Assembly (NCBI GenBank): GCA_900770015.1
Contig: CAAGIU010000202.1
Span: 1 to 13,782 of the forward strand
DNA: 13,782 nt
Direction of reading: 5' to 3'
DNA from: an uncultured Oscillospiraceae bacterium
GTDB taxonomy: Bacteria; Bacillota_A; Clostridia; Oscillospirales; Oscillospiraceae
Shown piece after piece: positions 1 through 7,201 of the stretch. Below the pieces are notes generated by a model that saw only the letters and a list, made by a program, of their open reading frames with translations, was not told where the DNA came from and made no database searches. Numbering within the stretch: the stretch's first letter is position 1; each line of letters begins with the position of its first letter. Position numbers and translations under genes: made by a program.

Positions 1-90
1 CACTATTACAATATCTAGTGTTGTGCTTACTAAAGCCGATAACCTAAATTACAATTTGTCGAAATGCTGAGTCAAACCGATATGCACAAT

Positions 91-133
91 AAAAAATGTC
101 ATTGCAAACCAATCGGCTGCAATGACATTTTTT
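91..133. terminator. Strong bidirectional intrinsic terminator hairpin
   Basis: A perfect 16-bp inverted repeat: arms 91-106 and 118-133 around an 11-nt loop. The arms begin with six A and end with six T, so a U-tract follows the stem on either strand. It can end minus-strand transcription from the MATE/peptidase genes and the small ORF, and also plus-strand transcription entering from left of the window. Seen directly; termination is inferred. Confidence 0.8.
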
Positions 134-138
134 GTTAG

Positions 139-217
139 GGCAACACCGCATAATGGGGCAAGGAGATTCGGCAAAAGATCCGCCGAAGCCCCGCAGCGCC
201 CATTGTGCGGTGTTGCC
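139..217. mobile_element. 79-bp MITE-like element with 19-bp terminal inverted repeats
   Basis: The left end GGCAACACCGCATAATGGG (139-157) is matched by the reverse complement of 199-217 at 18 of 19 positions. TTAG is present immediately outside both ends (135-138 and 218-221), consistent with a 4-bp target-site duplication. The interior is also palindromic: GGGGC and TTCGGC on the left pair with GCCGAA and GCCCC on the right, so the whole element can fold into one long hairpin. There is no coding capacity. I read it as a non-autonomous transposable element; the parent transposon family is not assigned. Confidence 0.7.
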
Positions 218-316
218 TTAGTGCTTTGCTTTGTTTTCCAGATGCCCGGACTGGATGACCGGGGGCTTGGGGTCGGCGATTTCCCAGCTGGGGGCTTTCT
301 TTTCGTCTTCCTTCAT
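218..316 (-). CDS. Possible 32-residue small protein of unknown function
   Basis: A short minus-strand reading frame of 32 codons ending in TAA at 218-220. It starts at an ATG (314-316) preceded by GAGGTG (323-328) with a 6-nt gap, a credible ribosome site. The product is highly charged: it begins MKEDEKKAPSWEI, has a Pro-rich middle (PKPPV) and ends in a basic stretch with two Lys and a final His. No membrane segment or recognisable domain is visible. It lies 57 nt downstream of the M3-like peptidase stop on the same strand, so it may be the last gene of that transcript, ahead of the terminator at 91-133. Its stop codon lies inside the TTAG flanking the MITE-like element. I do not recognise the family; it could be a chance frame, though the ribosome site and position argue for translation. 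Confidence 0.45.
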   Translation of the reverse strand: MKEDEKKAPSWEIADPKPPVIQSGHLENKAKH

Positions 317-373
317 TTCCTTCACCTCGGTCTAGTATAGGCAGGAGAAGAAAAATCATGCAGCGAAAACCGG

Positions 374-1978
374 TTAAAAGGAGGTGTTCTCTTTGCCGAT
401 CAGGCCGGGAGCCGGGGATGTTTCCACTCCGGCTTCCGCAAACACCGATTCAAAGGTGGCTTTCACTTCCCGGAGCCGCCCGGGGGCGAAGGGGCTTTCC
501 AGCCCGGCCTGTTCCAGAAATGCCAGGAAATACGGCTCTTGGGCATCCAGATTCTCATTCAGGCAGGCAAGTCCTGTGCCGGGATTTTCCAGCTCCATCT
601 GATAAAGCTGCAGAGCGGCGTCGTTGCTGATGACATAGCTGGACAGGTACATGGGGTTGGTATAGAAATGGGTGATGGTGACGAATTCCATGGGATCAAA
701 GCCCACCGCGTCAAAGCCGTATTCCCGGGCGATGGATTGGTACAGGGCGCAAAGGGTGATAATGGATGGGGTTTCCAGCCGGTACATCTCCTGCTCAAAC
801 CGGGCGAAGCAGGCCTGCTCCACAAAGGTGCACAGACTGTCCGCCATCTTGGCGACGGTCAGCGCCTCGGTGTCCTCGCCATAGCAGAGGACCATGTATT
901 CCATGCCCTGGGAGAAAATTTCGCTGACATCGGTGCCCACGGAGCTTCCAAAGCTGGCGTAGTCATTGGCGAAGTGGCCGAATTCGTGGGCAAGGCTCAG
1001 ATGGTCATAGACCGTCAGACTGGGATTCAGGAAAATGAAAGGCTCGCAGTAGTAGGACAGATAGACCTCAAAGGAGGAATTGTACTTGTTTTCTCCGTAG
1101 CCGATGTTGTAAAGGCCCCCATCCTCCAGCATTTGGAAGGCATCCCGGATGGTGCCGCCCATTTTCTGTGCCGCATTGCGGACGAAGGCCAGGGTCTGCG
1201 CCTCGTCGGATTCCTCCAGATCGGCGGACAGCGACCAGTACTCCCGGTACAGGGGCACCAGCTCCACCCGGATCTGCTCCAGATAGTCATCCAGCTGGTC
1301 AGGCGAAAAGTCCCGGTAGTAATAATAGTCGTTGGCAAAGCTTGCGTAGCTGTCGTAGCCGTAGCATGCGGCAATCTCGTTGCGCACGGTGATGAGGTCC
1401 ACCAGTGTCTGGGCCAGCTGGTCATCCCGGTGGAACAGCAGATTGGTCAGGGGGTTGGCGCTGTAATTGGACTGGCTGTAGTACCGGCTGATGAGGGCGC
1501 TTTCGTCGGCCATCAGGTCCAGCACCTCATCGGCCCAGAGATAGTCGCCGTCATAGTCCGTGAAGAAGCCTTCGCCGAAGAATTCCGCTTCCAGGGTATC
1601 TCTGGCGGGGGATTCGGCCAGTGCATAGTTCAGATCCTCCAGCATCTGATCCACCCGGGGAGCGGAGGAGAGGCAAAATTCGTTTTCGGCGGCCCAGTAT
1701 TTGTCCGTCAGATCGGCGCTATAACGGATATCGGCAAGGGAATAACAGGTGTAGAACCAGTCGTATTCGTCGTAAAAGGCGTAGACGCCATCCAGAATTG
1801 CCTGGGCGTCGTTGCCCTCCGCCAGGGAGCAGGCTTCCTCCAGAACGGACTGCATCCAGGCAAGGTCCGGCCGGGAATACTCCATCTCGGAGTAGGGGAT
1901 GATCTCGCTTTCCCCGTGGCAGGGGATGGGCAGCAGGATCACCAGCAGAATCAGCAGCAGAGAACTCAGTTTTTTCAT
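374..1978 (-). CDS. Exported M3-like zinc metallopeptidase (oligoendopeptidase family)
   Basis: A 534-residue protein. Residues 1-22 form a signal peptide: MKK, then a Leu/Ile-rich core, then a Pro-Cys-His-Gly end. The Cys at 20 lies in an I-P-C context, which is a poor lipobox, so secretion or anchoring is open. The zinc site HEFGH is at 331-335, and the downstream Glu expected as third ligand in M3 peptidases fits E353 in SEIFSQ. The large Tyr-, Asp- and Glu-rich helical region before it fits the M3 (thimet oligopeptidase/PepF) fold, which cleaves short peptides. Most M3 enzymes are cytosolic, so the signal sequence points to a cell-surface role. The gene starts 6 nt after the MATE stop with no Shine-Dalgarno motif, suggesting translational coupling. 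The class call is firm; the substrate is unknown. Confidence 0.85.
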   Translation of the reverse strand: MKKLSSLLLILLVILLPIPCHGESEIIPYSEMEYSRPDLAWMQSVLEEACSLAEGNDAQAILDGVYAFYDEYDWFYTCYSLADIRYSADLTDKYWAAENEFCLSSAPRVDQMLEDLNYALAESPARDTLEAEFFGEGFFTDYDGDYLWADEVLDLMADESALISRYYSQSNYSANPLTNLLFHRDDQLAQTLVDLITVRNEIAACYGYDSYASFANDYYYYRDFSPDQLDDYLEQIRVELVPLYREYWSLSADLEESDEAQTLAFVRNAAQKMGGTIRDAFQMLEDGGLYNIGYGENKYNSSFEVYLSYYCEPFIFLNPSLTVYDHLSLAHEFGHFANDYASFGSSVGTDVSEIFSQGMEYMVLCYGEDTEALTVAKMADSLCTFVEQACFARFEQEMYRLETPSIITLCALYQSIAREYGFDAVGFDPMEFVTITHFYTNPMYLSSYVISNDAALQLYQMELENPGTGLACLNENLDAQEPYFLAFLEQAGLESPFAPGRLREVKATFESVFAEAGVETSPAPGLIGKENTSF

Positions 1979-1984
1979 GGCATT

Positions 1985-3346
1985 TCAGAACAGGGGCCGG
2001 ATCATTTTCTGATACAGACGGCGATAGCAGATTCCGGTGACGGTGGCGCTGACCACCTCGGCGATGGGGAAGCTCCACCAGACCATGTTGACGTCTCCGG
2101 TGAGGCTCAGCAGATAGGCAACGGGAAGCAGCACAAACAGCTGACGGCACAGGGAGACGATGGTGGAATACATTCCCTTGCCCAGAGCCTGGAAGCTGGC
2201 GCCCAGCATGATGCAGAAGGCGGCGATGGGGAAGTGGAGGCTGATGATCCGCAGGGCCTTGACGCCGATTGCCAGGAATTCCTGGGAGGGGTTGAACAGA
2301 CCCAGCAGCATTTCCGGCACCAGCTGGAAGGCTGCCAGACCGCAGAGCATGAAGCAGAAGGCGGTGCCGCAGGCGATTTTCAGGGTCTTGGTCATCCGCT
2401 GGGGTCTGCGGGCGCCGAAGTTGTACGCCAGGATGGAGATGGTGGCGTTGTTGATGCCGAACAGGGGCATGAAGAAGAAGCTCTGGAGCTTGTAGTAGAT
2501 GCCGAAGACGCCGGTGGCGGTCTCCTGGAAGCTCTGGAAGATCTGGTTCATGCCGAAGTTCATGACGGAGCCGATGCTGTTCATAATAAATGCGGGAATG
2601 CCCACAGCGAAGATGGGGTTCAGGGTCTGCATCCGGGGTCTGAGGTACTTCACAGCCAGCTGCACGTCGGGATTGTGGCGCAGGTTGAAGTAAATGCACA
2701 CCACAGCGCCGATCCACTGACCGATGACCGTGGCCACGGCGGCGCCGGCCACACCCATGGCGGGGATGCCGAACCTGCCGTGGATGAAGATGGGGTCCAG
2801 GATGATGTTGATGATGGCGCCGGTGGACTGGGAGATCATGCTGTAGACGGTTCTGCCGGAGGCCTGCAGCAGCCGCTCGCCCAGAATCTGGACGAAGCAG
2901 CCCAGGGTAAAGATGCAGCAGATCTGGGTGTAGACAGTGCCGCTCTCCACGGTCTCGGTGACGCTGGACTGGATGGCAAAATACGGCCGGGCGCCGAAGA
3001 TGCCAAAGAGCATGAAGGCGGCCACACCAATGAGCACCAGGAAAATGCCGTTGCCGGCGGCATAGTTGGCAGCTTCCTGATTGTTTTCGCCCAGACTCCG
3101 GGACAGCAGGGAGTTGACGCCCACCGCAATGCCCACGGCAAGACCGATCTGCATATTCTGAATGGGGAAGGCCAGGGACAGGGCGGTGACCGCGCTTTCG
3201 GACACCTGGGAGATATAGATGCTGTCCACCACATTGTACAGCGCCTGCACCATCATGGAGATAATCATGGGCAGCGCCATGTTGAACAGCAGCTTGCCGA
3301 TGGGCATGACACCCATTTTGTTTTCGCTGAGAGGCTTATTTTCCAT
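1985..3346 (-). CDS. MATE-family multidrug/metabolite exporter
   Basis: A 453-residue, very hydrophobic protein with about 12 predicted membrane segments arranged as two MatE repeats. Typical family sequence is seen near the start (GKLLFNMALPMIISMMVQAL), followed by VDSIYIS, and in the middle (ARPYF, GERLLQASGRT, GVAGAAVATVIGQ). MATE proteins export cationic drugs or metabolites using Na+ or H+ gradients. I chose the ATG at 3344-3346 rather than one 30 nt upstream because AAAGGAA sits just before it. A consensus-like promoter (3391-3419) lies upstream. The exported peptidase follows after 6 nt, so the two are probably co-transcribed. The real substrate cannot be read from sequence. Confidence 0.92.
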   Translation of the reverse strand: MENKPLSENKMGVMPIGKLLFNMALPMIISMMVQALYNVVDSIYISQVSESAVTALSLAFPIQNMQIGLAVGIAVGVNSLLSRSLGENNQEAANYAAGNGIFLVLIGVAAFMLFGIFGARPYFAIQSSVTETVESGTVYTQICCIFTLGCFVQILGERLLQASGRTVYSMISQSTGAIINIILDPIFIHGRFGIPAMGVAGAAVATVIGQWIGAVVCIYFNLRHNPDVQLAVKYLRPRMQTLNPIFAVGIPAFIMNSIGSVMNFGMNQIFQSFQETATGVFGIYYKLQSFFFMPLFGINNATISILAYNFGARRPQRMTKTLKIACGTAFCFMLCGLAAFQLVPEMLLGLFNPSQEFLAIGVKALRIISLHFPIAAFCIMLGASFQALGKGMYSTIVSLCRQLFVLLPVAYLLSLTGDVNMVWWSFPIAEVVSATVTGICYRRLYQKMIRPLF

Positions 3347-3390
3347 GTGCGTTCCTTTCTTTTTGAAAACATACATACTATATCCACTAT

Positions 3391-3419
3391 ATTATAGGGG
3401 AATCATCCTGTATTTGCAA
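3391..3419 (-). promoter_or_regulatory. Sigma-A type promoter for the MATE-peptidase operon
   Basis: On the minus strand, TTGCAA (3414-3419) and TATAAT (3391-3396) are separated by exactly 17 nt. The -10 is perfect and the -35 matches four of six. It lies about 45 nt upstream of the MATE start codon. Confidence 0.75.
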
Positions 3420-3448
3420 TAGGGGAATGTGGATATCTGCCAGCCACC

Positions 3449-3593
3449 GTAGGGGAGGCTATTAGCCTCCCGCGCAGTGTAAGCCCTCAAAAGGCAATCA
3501 CGTTGGGCGAATTCGTATCTATGTCCAACATTATCCCATTCAACCGAACACTCGGAAACCGAAACCTGGCGGGAGGATGATATCCTCCCCTAC
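3449..3593. repeat. 145-bp intergenic element with 25-bp inverted-repeat ends
   Basis: The left end (3449-3473, starting GTAGGGGAGG) and the right end (3569-3593, ending CCTCCCCTAC) are inverted copies differing at a few central bases. Each end is itself a palindrome (GGGAGGCTA/TAGCCTCCC; GGGAGGAT/ATCCTCCC) and can form a hairpin. Part of the interior and the right end recur in opposite orientation at 13651-13705, so this is a dispersed repeat and not a unique regulatory site. No open frame and no clear target duplication were seen. It sits between the divergent MATE and capE promoters. Confidence 0.65.
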
Positions 3594-3659
3594 ATTGGCC
3601 GGGCGGTTATCGGCACCCGGTACCATTCAGCGATCCATTGCCGGAGGATGGATTTTCTA

Positions 3660-3688
3660 TGGACATTCCCGTGTTTCTGTGATAAAAT
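3660..3688 (+). promoter_or_regulatory. Promoter of the capEFG operon
   Basis: TGGACA (3660-3665) and TAAAAT (3683-3688) are separated by 17 nt, each one mismatch from the sigma-A consensus. Predicted transcription starts about 50 nt before the capE start codon. No other strong promoter was seen before capF, capG or the CapA-like gene. Confidence 0.65.
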
Positions 3689-3745
3689 AGCGGGACAATA
3701 GACAAAGTATGGCCAATGATACATTTAACAAAGGAGAAGAATACA

Positions 3746-4792
3746 ATGTCTGCATTTTCCGGCGCAACTCTGATGATTACCGGCGGTACCGGTTCCTTCG
3801 GCAATACCGTCCTGAAGCATTTTCTGGACACCGACATCGGCCAGATCCGCATTTTCTCCCGGGATGAGAAGAAGCAGGATGATATGCGTCATCTGCTCCA
3901 GGCGACCCACCCGGAAAGCGCGGGGAAGGTGAAGTTCTATGTGGGCGATGTCCGCGATCCCCAGTCCATCCGCGATGCCATGCCCGGGGTGGATTATATC
4001 TTCCATGCCGCCGCCCTGAAGCAGGTGCCCTCCTGCGAATTTTTCCCCATGCAGGCGGTGAAGACCAACATCGAAGGTACCGACAATATGCTCCACGCCG
4101 CCATCGAGGCGAAGGTGAAGCGGGTGGTGTGCCTCTCCACCGACAAGGCCGCCTACCCCATCAACGCCATGGGCATCTCCAAGGCCATGATGGAGCACGT
4201 GATCTACGCCAATGCCCGGGTGGCTGCGGAGCGGGGGGACACCACCATCTGCTGCACCCGCTACGGCAACGTCATGTGCAGCCGCGGCTCCGTCATCCCC
4301 CTGTTCATCGACCAGATCCATGCGGGCAATCCCATCACCATCACCAACCCCGACATGACCCGGTTCCTGATGAATCTGGACGAGGCCGTGGATCTGGTGA
4401 AGTTTGCCTTCGAGCATGCCAATCCCGGCGATCTGTTCATCCAGAAGGCCGACGCCTCCACCATCGGCGATCTGGCCAAGGCGGTGCAGCAGCTCTTCGG
4501 CGACACCGGCACCAACATCATCGGCACCCGCCACGGTGAAAAGCTGTACGAGACGCTGATGACCCGGGAGGAGCGCCTGCGCAGCGAGGACATGGGCAAC
4601 TACTACCGGGTGGCTGCCGACAGCCGGGACCTGAACTACGACAAGTTCTTCGTCCAGGGCCAGGTCATGACCCAGGCCGAGGAATCCTACACCAGCCACA
4701 ACACCCACCGGCTGGACGTGGAGGGAACCAAGAAAAAGATCCTGACCACCGACTATGTCCGGGAAGAGCTGGCGGGCATCCGCCATATCTGA
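3746..4792 (+). CDS. capE: CapE: UDP-GlcNAc 4,6-dehydratase/5-epimerase
   Basis: A 348-residue extended SDR enzyme, close to the roughly 340 residues usual for CapE. It carries out the first step from UDP-GlcNAc towards UDP-N-acetyl-L-fucosamine in the cytosol: 4,6-dehydration with inversion at C5. The NAD(P) site TGGTGSFG is at 12-19. The catalytic stretch STDKAAYPIN (131-140) is followed by MGISK (142-146), so the usual YxxxK reads MxxxK; a Met at the Tyr position is, to my knowledge, normal for CapE and not a defect. The start at 3746 is chosen for AAGGAG at 3731-3736. An in-frame ATG 30 nt upstream lacks such a site. It is the first gene of the operon, with capF 18 nt downstream. The order E-F-G matches Staphylococcus aureus type 5/8 capsule genes. 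Confidence 0.9.
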   Translation: MSAFSGATLMITGGTGSFGNTVLKHFLDTDIGQIRIFSRDEKKQDDMRHLLQATHPESAGKVKFYVGDVRDPQSIRDAMPGVDYIFHAAALKQVPSCEFFPMQAVKTNIEGTDNMLHAAIEAKVKRVVCLSTDKAAYPINAMGISKAMMEHVIYANARVAAERGDTTICCTRYGNVMCSRGSVIPLFIDQIHAGNPITITNPDMTRFLMNLDEAVDLVKFAFEHANPGDLFIQKADASTIGDLAKAVQQLFGDTGTNIIGTRHGEKLYETLMTREERLRSEDMGNYYRVAADSRDLNYDKFFVQGQVMTQAEESYTSHNTHRLDVEGTKKKILTTDYVREELAGIRHI

Positions 4793-4810
4793 TCCCGGCA
4801 GGAGGAAACC

Positions 4811-6010
4811 ATGAACATTCTTGTGACCGGCGCCGGGGGCTTCGTGGGGAAGAACCTGGTGTGCAATCTGGCAAACATCCGGGACGGGAAGAACCGCACC
4901 CGCCCCAAGCTCAAAATTGACGAGATCATGGAATATGATCTGGAAAACACCCCCCAGGAGCTGGATGCGTTCTGCGCCCGGGCGGACTTCGTCTTCAACC
5001 TTGCCGGCGTAAACCGGCCAAAGGATCCGGAGGAATTCCGCAAGGGAAACTTTGGCTTCGCATCCACATTGCTGGACACCCTGAAAAAGCACCGCAACAC
5101 CTGCCCCGTCATGCTGTCCTCCTCCATCCAGGCGACTCTTTCGGGGCGCTTCGGCACCAGCGAGTACGGCCTGAGCAAGAAGGAAGGGGAGGAGCTGTTC
5201 TTCGCCTACGGGGAAGAGACCGGGGCCAAAGTGCTGGTCTACCGTTTTCCCAACCTGGTGGGCAAGTGGGTGCGGCCCAATTACAATTCTGCCGTGGGCA
5301 CCTTTTGCCACAACATCGCCAACGACCTGCCCATCACCGTCAACGACCCCAGCGTGGAGCTGGAAATGCTGTTCATTGACGATCTGGTGGAGTATCTGTT
5401 TGGCGCTCTGTAGGGGTATGAGCACCACTGCGAGTTTGACGGGGTGGAAACCGTCCTCCGGGAGGATGGCCGCTACTGCGCCGCCCCCGTGACCCACAAG
5501 GCAACTCTGGGTTATATTGTGGAGTGCCTGCATTCCTTCCATGACCAGCCCAAAACGCTGATGATGCCCAGCATTCCCGCGGGCAGCTTTGAAAAGAAGC
5601 TCTACTCCATGTACCTGAGCTACCTGCCAAAGGAGAAGGCCATCTTCGATCTGAAAATGAACACGGATGACCGGGGCAGCTTCACCGAGCTGATGAAAAC
5701 CGCCGATCACGGACAGTTCTCGGTGAACATCTCCAAGCCCGGCGTCACCAAGGGTCAGCACTGGCACAACAGCAAGTGGGAATTCTTCATCGTGGTAGCG
5801 GGGCACGGCCTCATTCAGCAGCGGAAAATCGGTACGGAAGAGGTGCTGAATTTTGAAGTCAGCGGGGAAACCATCCAGGCGGTGCATATGCTGCCCGGCT
5901 ATACCCACAACATCATCAACCTGTCGGACACCGAAAATTTGGTGACCGTGATGTGGGCCAATGAGCCCTTTGACCCCAAAAACCCGGACACCTTCTTTGA
6001 GCCGGTATAG
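4811..6010 (+). pseudogene. capF: CapF (reductase plus cupin epimerase) interrupted by an in-frame TAG
   Basis: Read through position 201 this is a 399-residue CapF, versus 369 in S. aureus. CapF makes UDP-N-acetyl-L-talosamine from the CapE product: the C-terminal cupin epimerises C3 and the N-terminal SDR reduces C4. The SDR half has GAGGFVG (7-13), SSSIQAT (103-109) and YGLSK (119-123). The cupin half has NTDDRGSFTE, NISKPG, GQHWHNSK (HWH at 317-319) and PGYTHNI, all strongly CapF-like. A TAG at 5411-5413 splits the gene without a frame change; the 198 codons after it are open and conserved. TAG is also the true stop at 6008-6010, so recoding is unlikely. The stop would cut the end of the SDR domain and all of the cupin. 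The cause may be a recent nonsense mutation or a sequence error. AGGAGG before 4811 supports the start. Confidence 0.85.
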
Positions 6011-6021
6011 GAGGAGAGAGA

Positions 6022-7197
6022 ATGGATTACAGCAATGTGACCTGGAAGGAAAACGGCAGGCTGAAGCTGCTGATTATTGTGGGCACCCGGCCGGAGATCA
6101 TCCGGCTGGCCGCCGTGATCACCAAATGCCGGAAGTACTTCGATACCATCCTGGCCCACACCGGGCAGAACTATGACTACAACCTCAACGGCGTGTTCTT
6201 CCACGATCTGGAGCTGGAGGACCCGGAGGTTTATCTGAATGCCGTGGGCGCCGACCTGGGCGAGACCATGGGCAACATCATCTCCGAAAGCTATAAGCTG
6301 ATGGCGAAGATTCAGCCCGATGCCGTTCTGGTGCTGGGCGATACCAACTCCTGCCTCAGCGTCATCGGCGCCAAGCGGCTGCACATCCCCATCTTCCACA
6401 TGGAGGCGGGCAACCGCTGCAAGGACGAGTGCCTGCCCGAGGAGACCAACCGGCGGATCGTGGATATCATTTCCGATGTCAACATGGCCTATTCCGAGCA
6501 TGCCAGACGCTACCTTGCCGACACCGGCCTGCCCAAAGAGCGCACCTATGTCACCGGCTCTCCCATGGCGGAGGTGCTGCACAGGAACCTTCCCAAAATC
6601 GAAGCCTCCGATGTCCATGATCGCCTGGGGCTGACCAAGGGCAAATACATCCTGCTCTCGGCCCACCGGGAGGAGAACATCGACACGCAGAAGAATTTCC
6701 TGTCCCTCTTTAATGCCATCAATAAAATGGCCCAGAAGTACGATATGCCCATCCTCTATTCCTGCCATCCCCGCTCCCGCAAGCGCATCGAGGCCACGGG
6801 CTTCCGGCTGGATTCCCGGGTGCTTCAGAACGAGCCCCTGGGCTTCCACGATTACAACTGCCTGCAGATGAACGCCTTCTGCGTGGTGTCCGATTCCGGC
6901 ACGCTGCCGGAGGAGTCCAGCTTCTTCACCTCCGTGGGTCACCCCTTCCCGGCGGTGTGCATCCGCACCTCCACCGAGCGGCCCGAGGCGCTGGACAAGG
7001 CCTGCTTTATCCTGTCCGGCATCGACGAAAAGGGTCTGCTGCAGGCGGTGGATACTGCCGTGGAAATGAACCGCAGCGGCGATCTGGGGACCCCGGTGCC
7101 CGACTATACCGATGAAAACGTATCCGATAAGGTGGTCAAGATCATCCAGTCCTACACCGGCGTGGTCAACAAAATGGTGTGGCGGAAGGATGTCTGA
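6022..7197 (+). CDS. capG: CapG: UDP-N-acetyl-L-talosamine 2-epimerase (WecB-like)
   Basis: A 391-residue non-hydrolysing UDP-HexNAc 2-epimerase. Family landmarks in order: GTRPE (21-25), TGQ (47-49), GDTNS (106-110), HMEAGNRC (126-133), PEETNRR (139-145), SAHREEN (213-219), SDSGTLPEES (290-299) and RTSTERPEA (315-323). WecB/MnaA enzymes share the fold. The position directly after capE-capF, and the NRC in place of the LRT common in WecB, favour the third step of the L-FucNAc pathway: C2 epimerisation of UDP-L-TalNAc to UDP-L-FucNAc. A GGAGGAGAG ribosome site precedes the start, 11 nt after the capF stop. The 3' end overlaps or abuts the CapA-like gene. Confidence 0.9.
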   Translation: MDYSNVTWKENGRLKLLIIVGTRPEIIRLAAVITKCRKYFDTILAHTGQNYDYNLNGVFFHDLELEDPEVYLNAVGADLGETMGNIISESYKLMAKIQPDAVLVLGDTNSCLSVIGAKRLHIPIFHMEAGNRCKDECLPEETNRRIVDIISDVNMAYSEHARRYLADTGLPKERTYVTGSPMAEVLHRNLPKIEASDVHDRLGLTKGKYILLSAHREENIDTQKNFLSLFNAINKMAQKYDMPILYSCHPRSRKRIEATGFRLDSRVLQNEPLGFHDYNCLQMNAFCVVSDSGTLPEESSFFTSVGHPFPAVCIRTSTERPEALDKACFILSGIDEKGLLQAVDTAVEMNRSGDLGTPVPDYTDENVSDKVVKIIQSYTGVVNKMVWRKDV

Positions 7198-7201
7198 CAG
7201 C

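Noticed and set aside
2..70. A short plus-strand open stretch ending in TGA before the terminator at 91-133
   Set aside because: About 22 codons only, cut by the window edge; it could be the 3' end of a gene but nothing recognisable is present.
539..3397. A 952-codon open frame on the plus strand
   Set aside because: It is antisense to the peptidase and MATE genes, which have clear motifs, starts and a promoter. Its product is Gly/Val/His-rich without any domain, as expected from GC-rich codon bias.
3449..3593. CRISPR-like array from repeated palindromes
   Set aside because: Only two palindromic ends in inverted orientation, no regular spacers and no cas genes.
3881..4200. CapE lacking the catalytic Tyr (MxxxK in place of YxxxK)
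   Set aside because: Met at this position is, as far as I know, characteristic of CapE enzymes, so it is not evidence of a defect.
5411..5413. Pyrrolysine or other recoding of TAG in capF
   Set aside because: TAG is the normal stop at 6008-6010 of the same gene, CapF has no known need for an unusual residue, and no recoding genes are in view.
3725..5908. A 727-codon open frame on the minus strand
   Set aside because: It lies opposite capE and capF, whose protein motifs are unmistakable; the antisense product shows no domain.
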